A DNA stretch of 64,000 bases from Anaerolineae bacterium (GCA_022071955.1 JAJVIM010000022.1:290253-354252); one strand, 5' to 3'. Positions 43,223-52,398 are shown, numbered from the stretch's first letter. Made by a program: numbers and translations. The notes: a model not told the origin generated them from the letters alone.

Positions 43223-43465
43223 TCACCCTTGCTGCCGCGAAAAAAACCAGCCCAGCAGCGCAAAGCCCACGGCCAGCGCCGCCAGCCCAAAAACCAGCGG
43301 CGGGCCGTAGCGATGGCCAAAGTTGACCGTCCAGCCCAGCACCGGGTTGCGTTTGGGAACAATCAAACGGTCATCGTTGTGACTGGCGTAAATCCCCAAA
43401 AATTTGGGGGACAACCAGTTGTCCGGGTTCTGCCATTCGGTTTGATTGATGAGTTGTTGATCCAT
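43223..43465 (-). CDS. DUF5808-type single-span membrane protein
   Basis: The 80-residue protein starts 'MDQQLINQTEWQNPDNWLS' at ATG 43465, behind a GGAGAA site. It has the DUF5808 core: 'GIYASHNDDRLIVPKRNPVLGWTVNFGH', a small-domain pattern of an R(L/I)xVPKR segment followed by GWTxNFG. One membrane helix lies at about residues 55-75. The upstream ATG at 43594 is rejected because that stretch is promoter-like DNA. The role of the family is unknown. Confidence 0.75.
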   Translation of the reverse strand: MDQQLINQTEWQNPDNWLSPKFLGIYASHNDDRLIVPKRNPVLGWTVNFGHRYGPPLVFGLAALAVGFALLGWFFSRQQG

Positions 43466-43673
43466 TGTTAATTCTCCAAGAATTAAATTGGCTTTCAGCA
43501 CAAGCTGCTTTAGCTTGAGTGGTCTATTCTTTAGAAAGACCGGGAATCGTTTCCGATCACTGCTCAGTGTACCGCAGAACGCCGGCCAACACATCAGACC
43601 AGAGACCGATTGCCGCAGCGGAGTTCCCCCGTTATACTCCGACGCCAGACCGATGACTCCCCATTGAAATTAT

Positions 43674-43681
43674 GTTATACT
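43674..43681 (+). promoter_or_regulatory. Extended -10 promoter of the kinase operon
   Basis: The extended -10 element TGTTATACT covers 43673-43681. It gives a leader of about 25 bases to the ATG at 43712, which has GGGAG in front of it. No strong -35 box is seen. Confidence 0.5.
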
Positions 43682-43711
43682 GCAAACAGATTTCCGTGCC
43701 TGGGAGCGATC

Positions 43712-44962
43712 ATGACGCCAACTGACACATTGAGTCGCGGCATTGCCGCCGCCGAAGCCGGCGACCGGGTTGAAGCGCGCGCGCTGCTAACTGAAGTTGT
43801 CCAGACCGATGACAGCCAGCTTGAAGGCTGGTGGTGGCTGAGCCAGGTTATCGACAGCCTGGAAGAGCGGGCCATCTGCCTGGAAAATGTACTGACCCTT
43901 GACCCCGCCCACAAAGCCGCCCAACACGAACTGGCCTGGGTGCAGGAGCAGCAGGAAAAGTTTTTCCGGCCGGTTTACGCCCCCGGCCAGGAAAAACCGA
44001 TTGAAGGCGTTACGCCGTTGTCCGCAACGGCCACCGCCCCCATCACCACCGATTACCCCAATAAAGACGAATTTGATAACGAATGGCTCTGTCCTTACTG
44101 CGCCGCCGCCACTCGCCCCAAAGATGCGGCCTGCCCGCACTGCAAACAGCCGCTGGTGATCACCCGGCGGGTCAGCCGCGAACGGTCGGCGTGGTTGTGG
44201 CGCGGCATTTTTGTGCAGATCGGCTTTATTTTAACCGCCTTCGCGGCGCTGTCGGTGTCGTACGCGCTGATCTTTCGGTATTACCGGCTGGCCAGCCCGC
44301 TGGCATATGTGCCGCTCTACTTTGGGCAGCCGGTTGACCGTCCCGCCGAGCTGGCCCAAAAAGCGCTGGAGATATACCCATTGTGGGTATTTTGGGCGTT
44401 TTTGGCGGCAGGCTGGCTGTCGCTGCTGTTGATTGGGCTGCTTTATTTTCGGGTGAAGCAGGGCAACACGGTGTATTTTATCAACGCCACGGCGATGCTG
44501 GCGCTGGGGTTGGGGCTGGCGGCCTTTTCCGGCGGGTCAACCCTGCAACTGGTGCTGGGCAGCATTGTGCTGATCTTTGGCGCTACCCAAATGCTGGTTA
44601 CCCTCAACCTGTGGAACGACTTTAAATTCAAATCGGAGCGGCTGCGGCTGGTGACCGATGGCGGCATCAAAAATCACGCCTCGTTTTATTTGGCCGGCCG
44701 CAAATATGCCGAGCTGGGCATGTGGGGGCTGGCGATGCTCCACTACCGCCGGGCGGTGGCCCGCAAAGAACGTAACGCGGTGTACCACCTGGCGCTGGCG
44801 CTGGCCTACAGCAAAATCAACCGCCCTGACCTGGCCGAAAAATCGCTGGACGCCGCCGAACGGATTGACCCCGACTCGCCGGAAATCTGGGAGCTGCGCA
44901 AACAGGTGAGCGCGCAAAAGGCGCGTCCGCGCCGGCCGCTGAAAAGAATGAACCCCAGATGA
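43712..44962 (+). CDS. TPR and zinc-ribbon multi-span membrane protein
   Basis: The 416-residue protein has N-terminal TPR-like helices ('GIAAAEAGDRVEARALLTEV', 'AICLENVLTLDPAHKAAQHE'), a zinc ribbon near residues 127-146 ('CPYC...CPHC'), four membrane helices (about 165-190, 225-250, 260-280 and 285-305), and a C-terminal soluble part with more TPR-like helices ('GMWGLAMLHYRRAVARKERN', 'LAEKSLDAAERIDPDSPEIW'). It is the first gene of the operon and its stop overlaps the start of the histidine kinase gene (ATGA). It could be an accessory sensor or scaffold for the kinase; the family has no assigned role. Confidence 0.78.
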   Translation: MTPTDTLSRGIAAAEAGDRVEARALLTEVVQTDDSQLEGWWWLSQVIDSLEERAICLENVLTLDPAHKAAQHELAWVQEQQEKFFRPVYAPGQEKPIEGVTPLSATATAPITTDYPNKDEFDNEWLCPYCAAATRPKDAACPHCKQPLVITRRVSRERSAWLWRGIFVQIGFILTAFAALSVSYALIFRYYRLASPLAYVPLYFGQPVDRPAELAQKALEIYPLWVFWAFLAAGWLSLLLIGLLYFRVKQGNTVYFINATAMLALGLGLAAFSGGSTLQLVLGSIVLIFGATQMLVTLNLWNDFKFKSERLRLVTDGGIKNHASFYLAGRKYAELGMWGLAMLHYRRAVARKERNAVYHLALALAYSKINRPDLAEKSLDAAERIDPDSPEIWELRKQVSAQKARPRRPLKRMNPR

Positions 44963-46503
44963 TGATGGCCCCCAAACGCTGGTTCAGCCTGCCCCTGCCC
45001 CAAAAATTAAAGCAACTGCTGCACAAGGTGCTGGCTTTTTTTACCCGCCTCCAATGGAAGCTGACGCTGGCCTACACCGGCTTTACGGCGGCCACCATTC
45101 TGGTATTGGGCGGGGCGGCCGTCGGTTTTATCTGGTACACCACCTTTCGCTCCAACGCGCTGCCGCTGGCTATTGCCAGCGCGCTGCAAAAGGCCAGCCC
45201 GCTGATCGCCGCCTATCTTGAGCCTGAACCCAACCTGCCGGGTCTCGAACGCTGGCTGGACTCGGTGATGCAGGACGAAAACCTGATCATCCCCCTGCCC
45301 CGCGACGACACCGCCGGCAACTCCACTGACACCATGCCGGCCCAGTTTGGCCGGGTGGTCCAACTGGCCATTGTCAACCCGGCCGGCGAGACGCTGGCCG
45401 GCTACCCGCCCGAATCCGTTCCCGCTGGCGCGCCGTTTGTCCCCGCGCCGGAAACCGCGGCCATTTTTGCCGCCGCGCAGGCCGGCCAAACCGAACCGGA
45501 CCAGCTTTCGATGCGTGACAGTAACGGCGACAACGCGGCCGCCGTGCCAATTTTGGGCCAAAATGGGCAGCAGCTCGGCGCGATTTATTTGATCGCTGCC
45601 CTGCCCATTGGTGAAATGGAACTGGTGCAGCTATTTTTTCAGGGGACAATTTTGCCGGCGGCGGCGGGCATGCTGGTGGTCGGCGTGCTGGCCGGCCTGC
45701 TCTTTGGCTACCTCATTTCCCGCGGGCTGACCCGCCGGTTGAAGCGGCTGGCCCTCACCGCCGATGGCTGGAGCCAGGGCGATTTTGGCCAACTGGCCTA
45801 TGATCAATCCGGCGACGAGTTGGGCCAGTTGGCCCGCCACCTCAACCACATGGCCATCCAGTTGCAGAATCTGCTGCAAACCCGGCAGGAACTGGCCACG
45901 CTGGAGGAGCGCAACCGGCTGGCCCGCGACCTGCACGACTCGGTGAAGCAGCAGGTGTTTGCCACGGCCATGCAAATCGGCGCGGCCAAAGTACTCATCG
46001 AGCAGCAGCCGGACGCGGCCAAAGGCCGGATTCTGGAAGCCGAACAGCTCATCAAACAATCGCAGCAGGAGCTAACCTCGCTCATCAACGAGCTGCGCCC
46101 GGCCGCGCTCGAAGGCAAGGGGCTGGCCAAAGCCTTGCAGGATTACGCCGCCGACTGGTCGCGGCAAACCAGCGTATCCGCCGAGGTGAGGGTGCGCGGC
46201 GAGCGACCGCTGCCGCTGTCGCTGGAGCAAACGCTGTTTCGGGTGGCGCAGGAGGGACTGGCCAACGTAGCGCGCCACAGCCACGCGTCGGCGGTTGAAA
46301 TTGATCTGGCCTGGGAGCCGGACGGCCTGACTCTGACCATCACCGACAACGGCCAGGGTTTTAACGTGATCGAACCCAACGGCCAGGGGGTCGGCCTGAA
46401 AAGTATGAACGAGCGCATCGCCGCGGCGGGCGGCTGCCTGTCGGTAAAAAGTTTGCCCGGCCACGGCACGCAAATTACCGCCCGGCTGGCCAACATCAAT
46501 TAG
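44959..46503 (+). CDS. NarL-family sensor histidine kinase (HAMP, HisKA_3)
   Basis: The 514-residue kinase has two membrane helices (about 35-58 and 230-255) bracketing an outer sensor domain of about 170 residues, then a HAMP linker ('RGLTRRLKRLALTADGWSQG'). The phospho-acceptor segment 'ERNRLARDLHDSVKQQVF' has His326. The ATP site has 'LFRVAQEGLANVARHSHA' (N box) and 'LTITDNGQGF' (G1), ending 'SLPGHGTQITARL'. The outer domain is not recognised, so the signal is unknown. It is translationally coupled to the TPR/zinc-ribbon gene and is followed nine bases later by its response regulator. Confidence 0.93.
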   Translation: MMMAPKRWFSLPLPQKLKQLLHKVLAFFTRLQWKLTLAYTGFTAATILVLGGAAVGFIWYTTFRSNALPLAIASALQKASPLIAAYLEPEPNLPGLERWLDSVMQDENLIIPLPRDDTAGNSTDTMPAQFGRVVQLAIVNPAGETLAGYPPESVPAGAPFVPAPETAAIFAAAQAGQTEPDQLSMRDSNGDNAAAVPILGQNGQQLGAIYLIAALPIGEMELVQLFFQGTILPAAAGMLVVGVLAGLLFGYLISRGLTRRLKRLALTADGWSQGDFGQLAYDQSGDELGQLARHLNHMAIQLQNLLQTRQELATLEERNRLARDLHDSVKQQVFATAMQIGAAKVLIEQQPDAAKGRILEAEQLIKQSQQELTSLINELRPAALEGKGLAKALQDYAADWSRQTSVSAEVRVRGERPLPLSLEQTLFRVAQEGLANVARHSHASAVEIDLAWEPDGLTLTITDNGQGFNVIEPNGQGVGLKSMNERIAAAGGCLSVKSLPGHGTQITARLANIN

Positions 46504-46512
46504 AGGCAACCC

Positions 46513-47175
46513 GTGACGGAAGCCATTACCGTTTTCATTGTTGACGATCATAAAGTGGTGCGGCAGGGCGTCCGCGCTTTTTTGGACACCCAGCCCGATC
46601 TGGTGGTAGTCGGCGAAGCTGAATCCGGCGCGGAGGCCGTTGAGGCCGTCGCCGAACACGCCCCCGACGTGGTGCTGATGGATTTGATTATGCCCGGCAT
46701 GGACGGCGTTGAGGCCACGCGGCAGGTCAAAAAAGTCAGCCCGCGCACGCAGATTATCGTGCTGACCTCCTACCATCAGGATGAGCACATTTTTCCGGCC
46801 ATCCGCGCCGGCGCGCTGTCTTATCTTTTAAAGGATGCCGAACCGGACGAACTGGCCAGCGCTATTCGCAAAGCCGCCGCCGGTGAGGCCGTGCTGCACC
46901 CGCGGGTAGCCTCGCGGGTGGTACAGGAGTTGCACGGCGCACGGCAGGATACGCCCAACCCCTTCACCGCCCTCAGCGACCGCGAACTGGAAGTGCTGCG
47001 CCTCATTGCCGATGGGCTGAGCAACGCCGACATCGCCGCCAGCCTGATCATCAGCGAAAAAACCGTTAAGAGTCACGTCAGCAACATTTTGAGCAAACTT
47101 CATCTGGCCGACCGCACCCAGGCCGCCGTGTACGCCTGGCGCGAGGGTGTGGTTCGCCGCAACGACGAGGAATAA
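46513..47175 (+). CDS. NarL/FixJ-family response regulator
   Basis: The 220-residue regulator has a receiver domain with Asp11, Asp12 and the phospho-acceptor Asp57 ('VLMDLIMPGMDG'), the 'LTSYHQD' Thr/Ser region and Lys in 'YLLKDAEPDEL'. The LuxR-type helix-turn-helix is at about 150-210 ('LSDRELEVLRLIADGLSNADIA', 'SEKTVKSHVSNILSKL'). It starts at GTG 46513 with AGAGG in front. It is the partner of the kinase next to it. Its own operon promoter could be a target, but no binding site was identified. Confidence 0.94.
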   Translation: MTEAITVFIVDDHKVVRQGVRAFLDTQPDLVVVGEAESGAEAVEAVAEHAPDVVLMDLIMPGMDGVEATRQVKKVSPRTQIIVLTSYHQDEHIFPAIRAGALSYLLKDAEPDELASAIRKAAAGEAVLHPRVASRVVQELHGARQDTPNPFTALSDRELEVLRLIADGLSNADIAASLIISEKTVKSHVSNILSKLHLADRTQAAVYAWREGVVRRNDEE

Positions 47176-47179
47176 ACCG

Positions 47180-47875
47180 ATGGACCACTTTATCGATATT
47201 TACCGGCGGCACGGCGACCGCTACCACCAAATGATCGAGCCGGAAGACATCGACGGCAACCTGCTGCCGGCGCTGGAAGCCGTAACGCCGCTGGCTGGCT
47301 GCCGCCTGCTTGATGTGGGCAGCGGCACGGGCCGGCTGCCGCTGCTGCTGGCCAACCGCGTTTCGCAACTGGTCTGCCTGGATTTGCACACCGGCATGCT
47401 CACCGAACACAGCCGCCAGCGTGCCCGGCGCGGCGGGAGGTGGGGCCTGCTGCAAGCCGATATGCGCCAGCTCCCCCTGCCGTCCGCCGCGTTCAACGTG
47501 GTCACTGCCGGCTGGGCGCTGGGCCATTTTGTCGGCTGGTACAAAGCTGAGTGGCAAACCGAAATGCGCCGGGTGCTGACCGAACTGGAACGGACGGCGC
47601 AGCCGGGCGGGGCCATCATCATTATGGAAACGCTCAGCACCGGCAGCCTCACGCCCGCGCCGCCCACGGCCGGGCTGGCCCGCTATTACGATTGGCTGGA
47701 AAACGACTGGGGCTATTCGCGCCGACAAATCCCCACCGACTACCAGTTTGCCAGCGTAGACGAAGCCGTGGCCAAAACCGAGTTCTTTTTTGGGGCGGAG
47801 CTGGCGGCCAAAGTGCGGGTCAACGGCTGGGCGCGGCTGCCGGAATGGACCGGCGTTTGGAGCAAAATAGTATGA
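47180..47875 (+). CDS. SAM-dependent methyltransferase
   Basis: The 231-residue class I methyltransferase has motif I 'LLDVGSGTGRLPLLLA', motif II region 'LVCLDLHTGML', 'LLQADMRQLPLPSAAFNVV' and 'QPGGAIIIMETLSTG'. It probably methylates a small molecule. The start is ATG 47180, five bases after the response-regulator stop, with GAGGAA in front; the stop overlaps the next start (ATGA). The operon position suggests the kinase system could control or need this methylation. The substrate is unknown. Confidence 0.85.
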   Translation: MDHFIDIYRRHGDRYHQMIEPEDIDGNLLPALEAVTPLAGCRLLDVGSGTGRLPLLLANRVSQLVCLDLHTGMLTEHSRQRARRGGRWGLLQADMRQLPLPSAAFNVVTAGWALGHFVGWYKAEWQTEMRRVLTELERTAQPGGAIIIMETLSTGSLTPAPPTAGLARYYDWLENDWGYSRRQIPTDYQFASVDEAVAKTEFFFGAELAAKVRVNGWARLPEWTGVWSKIV

Positions 47876-48657
47876 GCACCAGCCATCAACCGCATCAGGA
47901 TGAATATTCTTTTGAAGAGGTGAGCGTGCTGCAAGCCCTGTGGGGCGATGGTTTTCTTTCGCCGGGGGGCGAGCCGCACCTGGACGCTATTGTCGGTGGG
48001 TTGAATTTGCGCGATAAACTGGTGCTGGACATTGGCTGCGCGCTCGGCGGCTACGATCTGCAGCTGGCCCGCAAGTATGGGGCCAGAGTCATCGGCGTGG
48101 ATGTGGAAACCGGGCTGATTGAGCAGGGCCAGCGCCGCGTTGCCGCCGCCGGCCTGGCCGACCGGGTGGAGCTGCGCTTGATCCAGCCCGGCCCGCTGCC
48201 TTTTCCCGCGGCCATGTTCGATGCCGTGTTCAGCAAAGATAGCTGGCTGCACATTGAGGATAAAGCCGGCCTGTTTGCCGAACTGTTCCGCGTGCTCAAA
48301 CCGGGCGGGCAGCTCGCCGCCAGCGACTGGTGCCGCCAACCCGGCCCGGACAGCCCGGAACTGCTCTATTTTTTTGAAATCGAGGGGTTAACCTATCACA
48401 TGGCGCCGCTGGCGGAGTACGTGCAGCATCTGCAAGCGGCCGGTTTTGTGGACATCCGGGTGCAGGATTTTCACGCGGAATACCGGGCGATGGCCCACGA
48501 AGAACACCGCCGCATGCAAACCGTGCTCAAAAACTCGCTAATTGCCCGGATAGGCGAAAAATGGACTACCCACTACATTGAAGATTGGCGAGCCATCACC
48601 GCCATTCTGGATAGCGGCGACCTGCGCCCCAGCCGCATGTGGGCAACCAAACCCTAA
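47872..48657 (+). CDS. SAM-dependent methyltransferase, phosphoethanolamine/sarcosine-MT-like
   Basis: The 261-residue class I methyltransferase has motif I 'VLDIGCALGGYDLQLA', 'RVIGVDVETGLIEQGQRR', 'FDAVFSKDSWLHIEDKAGLF' and 'LKPGGQLAASDWCRQPG'. The 'SKDSWLHIEDK' segment resembles that of phosphoethanolamine N-methyltransferases, which make phosphocholine in steps; glycine-sarcosine methylation is also possible. In motif I the third Gly of GxGxG is replaced by Ala-Leu ('GCALGG'). The true start is ATG 47872, overlapping the upstream stop; longer frames are shadows. It ends four bases into the convergent gene. Confidence 0.82.
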   Translation: MSTSHQPHQDEYSFEEVSVLQALWGDGFLSPGGEPHLDAIVGGLNLRDKLVLDIGCALGGYDLQLARKYGARVIGVDVETGLIEQGQRRVAAAGLADRVELRLIQPGPLPFPAAMFDAVFSKDSWLHIEDKAGLFAELFRVLKPGGQLAASDWCRQPGPDSPELLYFFEIEGLTYHMAPLAEYVQHLQAAGFVDIRVQDFHAEYRAMAHEEHRRMQTVLKNSLIARIGEKWTTHYIEDWRAITAILDSGDLRPSRMWATKP

Positions 48658-49751
48658 ACCACAAACCGTTGATACTCGTTTTGGCAGGGCGGCCCCCACA
48701 CCGTCCAAAATTCGCGGGTAGCCGGGCGCATAATGGCCGCGCTGCACGATTCCAGAAACAACGGCTCTTCGGGGTGCACGCAAATGCCGTTGCTGGCGCT
48801 GTGGTCGCGGGTGAGGGCAAACAGATCGTCCAAAGTAACGTTGCCCCGCCGCAACAATTCCTCGCCGCGGTTGAGCCGCGTTTCTGAACTGAGGCGCGAT
48901 TTGGGCAGCCGCGCCCGTTCCACTTCGATATTGCAGCCGGCCAGGCAGTGATTGGTGTGAACCGCGCTGCCGGCGGTCACTTCCTGCACCTCGTACCGGC
49001 TGGACATCGCTTCCACGTTGTAGCCGCGACCACTGGCATCGGCCAGCATGTAGTTGTGCGCCCCGGCCAGTTGGGCCTCGGTGATGCAGGCCAGCGCGTC
49101 GTTCAGGTTGGTCTGGGCCAAAATTTTGCGCACTACAAACGGCCAGGTCACCCCCACCTGCCCGTCGCCGCCGAGCAGGTTGTTAATGCCCACGGCAATC
49201 CCGGCTTCGTTCATGCCGATCATCCCCACGCAGCCAATAATCGACAGCGCCAAAAAGCGCAGCCCGCCGGCCGGTTGGCCGTGCAGCAAAATCACAAACG
49301 GTGTGGCCGTGGCGTGCATATCCCAGGTTTGGCCAAAAAAGCCCCGGCCGTCGGCGGCAGCGGCGGGACTGACGACAAACGCGGTGCAGTTGTCCGCGCC
49401 GGGGTTGGCCGGAACAGCCGGGTGGACGGTTTCATAATTGTAAACCGTGTCGATAAAATCAGTGAAACCATTGAGGATGATCAGTTCGGTCTGGCTCACG
49501 CCCGTGGCCGCGCCGAGGCCGGCCAGCTCGTCCATCAGTTCCGGGGCGTAGGCGTGGTGATACGGCAGGCAGGCCTCGCCCAGCGCCAGCACCTCGGCCC
49601 GCGACAGTTGGTGGCCGGTCCAGTTTTTGTCGCTGCTGAGCATCACGCGCTCTTCGGCCAGCTCTTTGATATCGTGGGCATAGGCCAGCCCGTGCTGCCG
49701 GCCCATTTCAAACGGCGAACCGGCTAACTGAAGCACTCGAATGGGGGGCAT
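48654..49751 (-). CDS. C45-family (acyltransferase-like) N-terminal nucleophile hydrolase
   Basis: The 365-residue protein belongs to the peptidase C45 / isopenicillin-N acyltransferase-like family. It has 'GSPFEMGRQHGLAYA' near the start, 'ELAGLGAATGVS' near 75, and the nucleophile Cys122 in 'GADNCTAFVV', preceding 'GFFGQTWDMH' and 'MIGMNEAGIAVGINNL'. Enzymes of this type activate themselves by cutting before the Cys and hydrolyse or form amide bonds. The Cys is not next to the start, so cleavage of a leading piece of about 121 residues is expected. It is the third gene of the moeA-hemA operon, two bases after hemA. The substrate is unknown. Confidence 0.82.
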   Translation of the reverse strand: MPPIRVLQLAGSPFEMGRQHGLAYAHDIKELAEERVMLSSDKNWTGHQLSRAEVLALGEACLPYHHAYAPELMDELAGLGAATGVSQTELIILNGFTDFIDTVYNYETVHPAVPANPGADNCTAFVVSPAAAADGRGFFGQTWDMHATATPFVILLHGQPAGGLRFLALSIIGCVGMIGMNEAGIAVGINNLLGGDGQVGVTWPFVVRKILAQTNLNDALACITEAQLAGAHNYMLADASGRGYNVEAMSSRYEVQEVTAGSAVHTNHCLAGCNIEVERARLPKSRLSSETRLNRGEELLRRGNVTLDDLFALTRDHSASNGICVHPEEPLFLESCSAAIMRPATREFWTVWGPPCQNEYQRFVV

Positions 49752-49753
49752 AA

Positions 49754-51055
49754 TTACTCCTCTGGATGATGACTGCCTTTTTCCAGCGAAAACAGGTGGC
49801 GCAGCACCGATACATACGCCGCGCCGTTGCCGTGCGCCGCCTCGTCTTTCAGGCGGAGGGTGGGTTGGTGCAAAATTTTATTGACCAGCCGGTGGCTCAT
49901 CAGCCGGATCATTTCCTGCTCGCGTTCGTCAAGGTTCAGCCGGTTAAACAGCAGTTCCAACTCGCGCTGGCGCAGCGACTCAACCTGATGGCGCAAATCG
50001 GTAATGGTTGACACCACGTCCAGCGAGGCGTACCAATCCATAAACTGCCCGGCTTCATCGGCGACAATTTGCTCAACCAGCGGAATTTCGGCTTCGCGGG
50101 CCTGCAAGTTGTCGTCAACCTGCCCCTGCAAATCATCAATATCGCTCAGGTACACGTTGGGCAGTTCGGTTACATCGGGGTTCACGTCGCGCGGCACGGC
50201 AATGTCGATGAGATAGAGCGGCTGCCCGCCGCGCCGCATTACCGCCGGCTCAATCAGTTCGCGGTCAACAATGGTGTGGGGCGCGCCGGTGCTGGTGATA
50301 ATGATGTCGGCCTGCAGAAACGCCTCCGGCAACTGCTGAAAGGTGATGGCCCGGCCCCGCCACTCCTGAGCCAATTGCACCGCATTTTGGTAGGTTCGGT
50401 TGGCCACAGTGATCTTTTCGACGCCCCGTTTGCGCAGCGCCCGCACAGCAATGGCCCCCATTTCACCCGCACCGATGAGCAGCACATGCCGCTGAGTGAG
50501 ATCGCCCAGCAGTTGGCTGGCCAGCCCCGCCGCTACCGAACTGATCGACGACGCATTGACCCCAATTTGGGTTTCGGTGCGAGCGCGTTTGCCGGCGTGA
50601 ATGGCCGCCCGAAACAGCGCCGACAGCACTGTACCGGCCGCTCCCTGCGACAGCGCCGCTTCGTAGGCCTCGGTAATCTGCCCCAAAATTTGCGGCTCGC
50701 CCAGCACCATCGAATCCAGCCCGGCGGACACTTTAAACAGATGGCGCACCGCTTCATCGTCGCGATAAACGTACAGATAATCGGTAAAATTCTCAACCGG
50801 CAAATCACTGGAGCGGCTGAGCAGTCTAATAATAGCGCTGCCGGCGGTATCATGGCGGTTGACCAACGCGTAAACTTCGGCGCGGTTGCAGGTAGATACA
50901 ATCACCCCTTCACGCACATCGGTTAAATGCGCCTGCGAATGGTTGGTGTCAAAGTGGGTCAGCGCTGCCCGCAGCGCGTTGTGGCTAAAATCCAACCGCT
51001 CCCTGATTTCAACGGGAGCGGTTTTGTGACTCAAACCAATCAGCAATATTTCCAT
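49754..51055 (-). CDS. hemA: Glutamyl-tRNA reductase HemA
   Basis: HemA reduces glutamyl-tRNA to glutamate-1-semialdehyde, the first step of tetrapyrrole synthesis by the C5 path. The 433-residue protein has 'LLIGLSHKTAPVEIRERL' at the start, catalytic Cys56 in 'VSTCNRAEVYA', the NADPH-binding 'VLLIGAGEMGAIAVRALRKRG' and 'ITSTGAPHTIVDRE', and the C-terminal dimer helix 'LRQRELELLFNRLNLDEREQEM'. It is the middle gene of a moeA-hemA-C45 operon, 12 bases after moeA. No other hem gene is near, which is unusual for hemA. Confidence 0.95.
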   Translation of the reverse strand: MEILLIGLSHKTAPVEIRERLDFSHNALRAALTHFDTNHSQAHLTDVREGVIVSTCNRAEVYALVNRHDTAGSAIIRLLSRSSDLPVENFTDYLYVYRDDEAVRHLFKVSAGLDSMVLGEPQILGQITEAYEAALSQGAAGTVLSALFRAAIHAGKRARTETQIGVNASSISSVAAGLASQLLGDLTQRHVLLIGAGEMGAIAVRALRKRGVEKITVANRTYQNAVQLAQEWRGRAITFQQLPEAFLQADIIITSTGAPHTIVDRELIEPAVMRRGGQPLYLIDIAVPRDVNPDVTELPNVYLSDIDDLQGQVDDNLQAREAEIPLVEQIVADEAGQFMDWYASLDVVSTITDLRHQVESLRQRELELLFNRLNLDEREQEMIRLMSHRLVNKILHQPTLRLKDEAAHGNGAAYVSVLRHLFSLEKGSHHPEE

Positions 51056-51067
51056 AAACTCAACTAC

Positions 51068-52330
51068 CTATACCCCCTGAATTGGGGTTGATTCGCTGCT
51101 GCTTTCAGTTTCGACCGGCCCCAGCAGCAGGGCCTCTACTTTTTCGCCGGCCCGGTAAGTATCCTGCCCGCGAGGCAAAATGACCAGCCCGTTGGCCCCG
51201 CTCATCGACAGCAGCCGGCCCGACCCCTGAAAACCGGTGGTGGAAGCCAGCAGCAAGCCGTCTTTTTCCCGGCGCAGCACCACCCGTTGAAACTCGGTGC
51301 GGGCCGCGCTATGCTCCAAATCCTGGGCCAGCACGGCCAGTTCTCGCTGGCGGTAAATGTGGGTGTGGCCGGCCATGCGCAGCAACGCCGGGCGAACAAA
51401 CACCTCAAAGCTAACCAGCGCGCTCACCGGGAAACCGGGCATGGCAAAACAGGGTTTGCCATCGACAACGGCAAAAGTGACCGGCTTGCCCGGTTTGGTG
51501 TTAACCCGGCCAAAATGCACCGTGCCGCGGCTGGCCAGATAGGGCTTAACCAGATCGAGCTGGCCCATCGACACCCCGCCCGAAGTGAGCAGCACGTCGG
51601 CCTCGGCCAGCCCGCGCTCAATGGTCTCTTCGAGCTGGCCGGCTTTATCGCGGACAATGCCCAAATCGAGCGGCGCGCAGCCGGCCTGCAGCACCGCGCT
51701 CATTAACGCAAAACGGTTGGCGTCCCGAATCTGGCCGGGGGCCGGCGGCTCGTTCGGCTCCACAATTTCATCACCGGTAGACATCACCGCCACCACCGGC
51801 CGGCGGATCACCGGCACGGTAGCCCGGCCAACTGTGCCCAGCAGCCCCAACTCGGCCGGGCCGAGCAGTTTGCCTTTGGGCAGCACCAACTGGCCGGCCT
51901 CAATATCCTGCCCTACCGGCCGAATGTTGGCCCCCTCCGGGATATCCGCGGTAAGAATCTCAACGTGGCCGTTGCCGGCTTCGGTTAGTTCCACCATCAC
52001 TACCGCGGTAGTGCCCGGCGGCACCGGCGCACCGGTGGTCACCCGGGCAGCGGTTCCCGGCTCAATGGTGATGTCGTCCACGTAGCCGGCGGCCTGATCG
52101 CCTACCAGTCGCCGTGCGCCCGGCCCCTCAGCGGCGATGACGGCGTAGCCATCCACGCTGGCCGCGGCAAAAGGCGGCATCGGTTCAGCGGCAGTAATAT
52201 CTTCGGCCAGGATGTGGTCCAGCGCCTCCGGCAGCGACACGGTAACCGCCGGCAGCGGCCGGGTATGCCGCCGGATCAATTCCAGGGCTTCTTCGATGGC
52301 GATCATGGGATAGGGGGATTCAACGGGCAT
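51068..52330 (-). CDS. moeA: Molybdopterin molybdenumtransferase MoeA
   Basis: MoeA inserts molybdenum into adenylylated molybdopterin, the last general step of Mo-cofactor synthesis. The 420-residue length is normal. The protein has 'PMPPFAAASVDGYAV' near 55, 'VMSTGDEIVEPNEPPAPGQIRDAN' spread over residues 183-206, 'LLTSGGVSMGQLD' near 250, 'FGRVNTKPGKPVTFA' near 275, 'CFAMPGFPVSALVSF' near 293, and a C-terminal domain IV. It starts at ATG 52330 (an ATG at 52306 is possible). A promoter is seen at 52370-52398. It is the first gene of the operon. Confidence 0.95.
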   Translation of the reverse strand: MPVESPYPMIAIEEALELIRRHTRPLPAVTVSLPEALDHILAEDITAAEPMPPFAAASVDGYAVIAAEGPGARRLVGDQAAGYVDDITIEPGTAARVTTGAPVPPGTTAVVMVELTEAGNGHVEILTADIPEGANIRPVGQDIEAGQLVLPKGKLLGPAELGLLGTVGRATVPVIRRPVVAVMSTGDEIVEPNEPPAPGQIRDANRFALMSAVLQAGCAPLDLGIVRDKAGQLEETIERGLAEADVLLTSGGVSMGQLDLVKPYLASRGTVHFGRVNTKPGKPVTFAVVDGKPCFAMPGFPVSALVSFEVFVRPALLRMAGHTHIYRQRELAVLAQDLEHSAARTEFQRVVLRREKDGLLLASTTGFQGSGRLLSMSGANGLVILPRGQDTYRAGEKVEALLLGPVETESSSESTPIQGV

Positions 52331-52369
52331 ATTTTAATCCTGTTTATCGTAAAAATTAACCAAGGGTAA

Positions 52370-52398
52370 AGTATACTTACTTTGCGCCAAAAGTTCAA
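52370..52398 (-). promoter_or_regulatory. Promoter of the moeA-hemA-C45 operon
   Basis: On the minus strand TTGAAC and TATACT boxes are separated by exactly 17 bases. The leader is about 35 bases. Confidence 0.6.
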
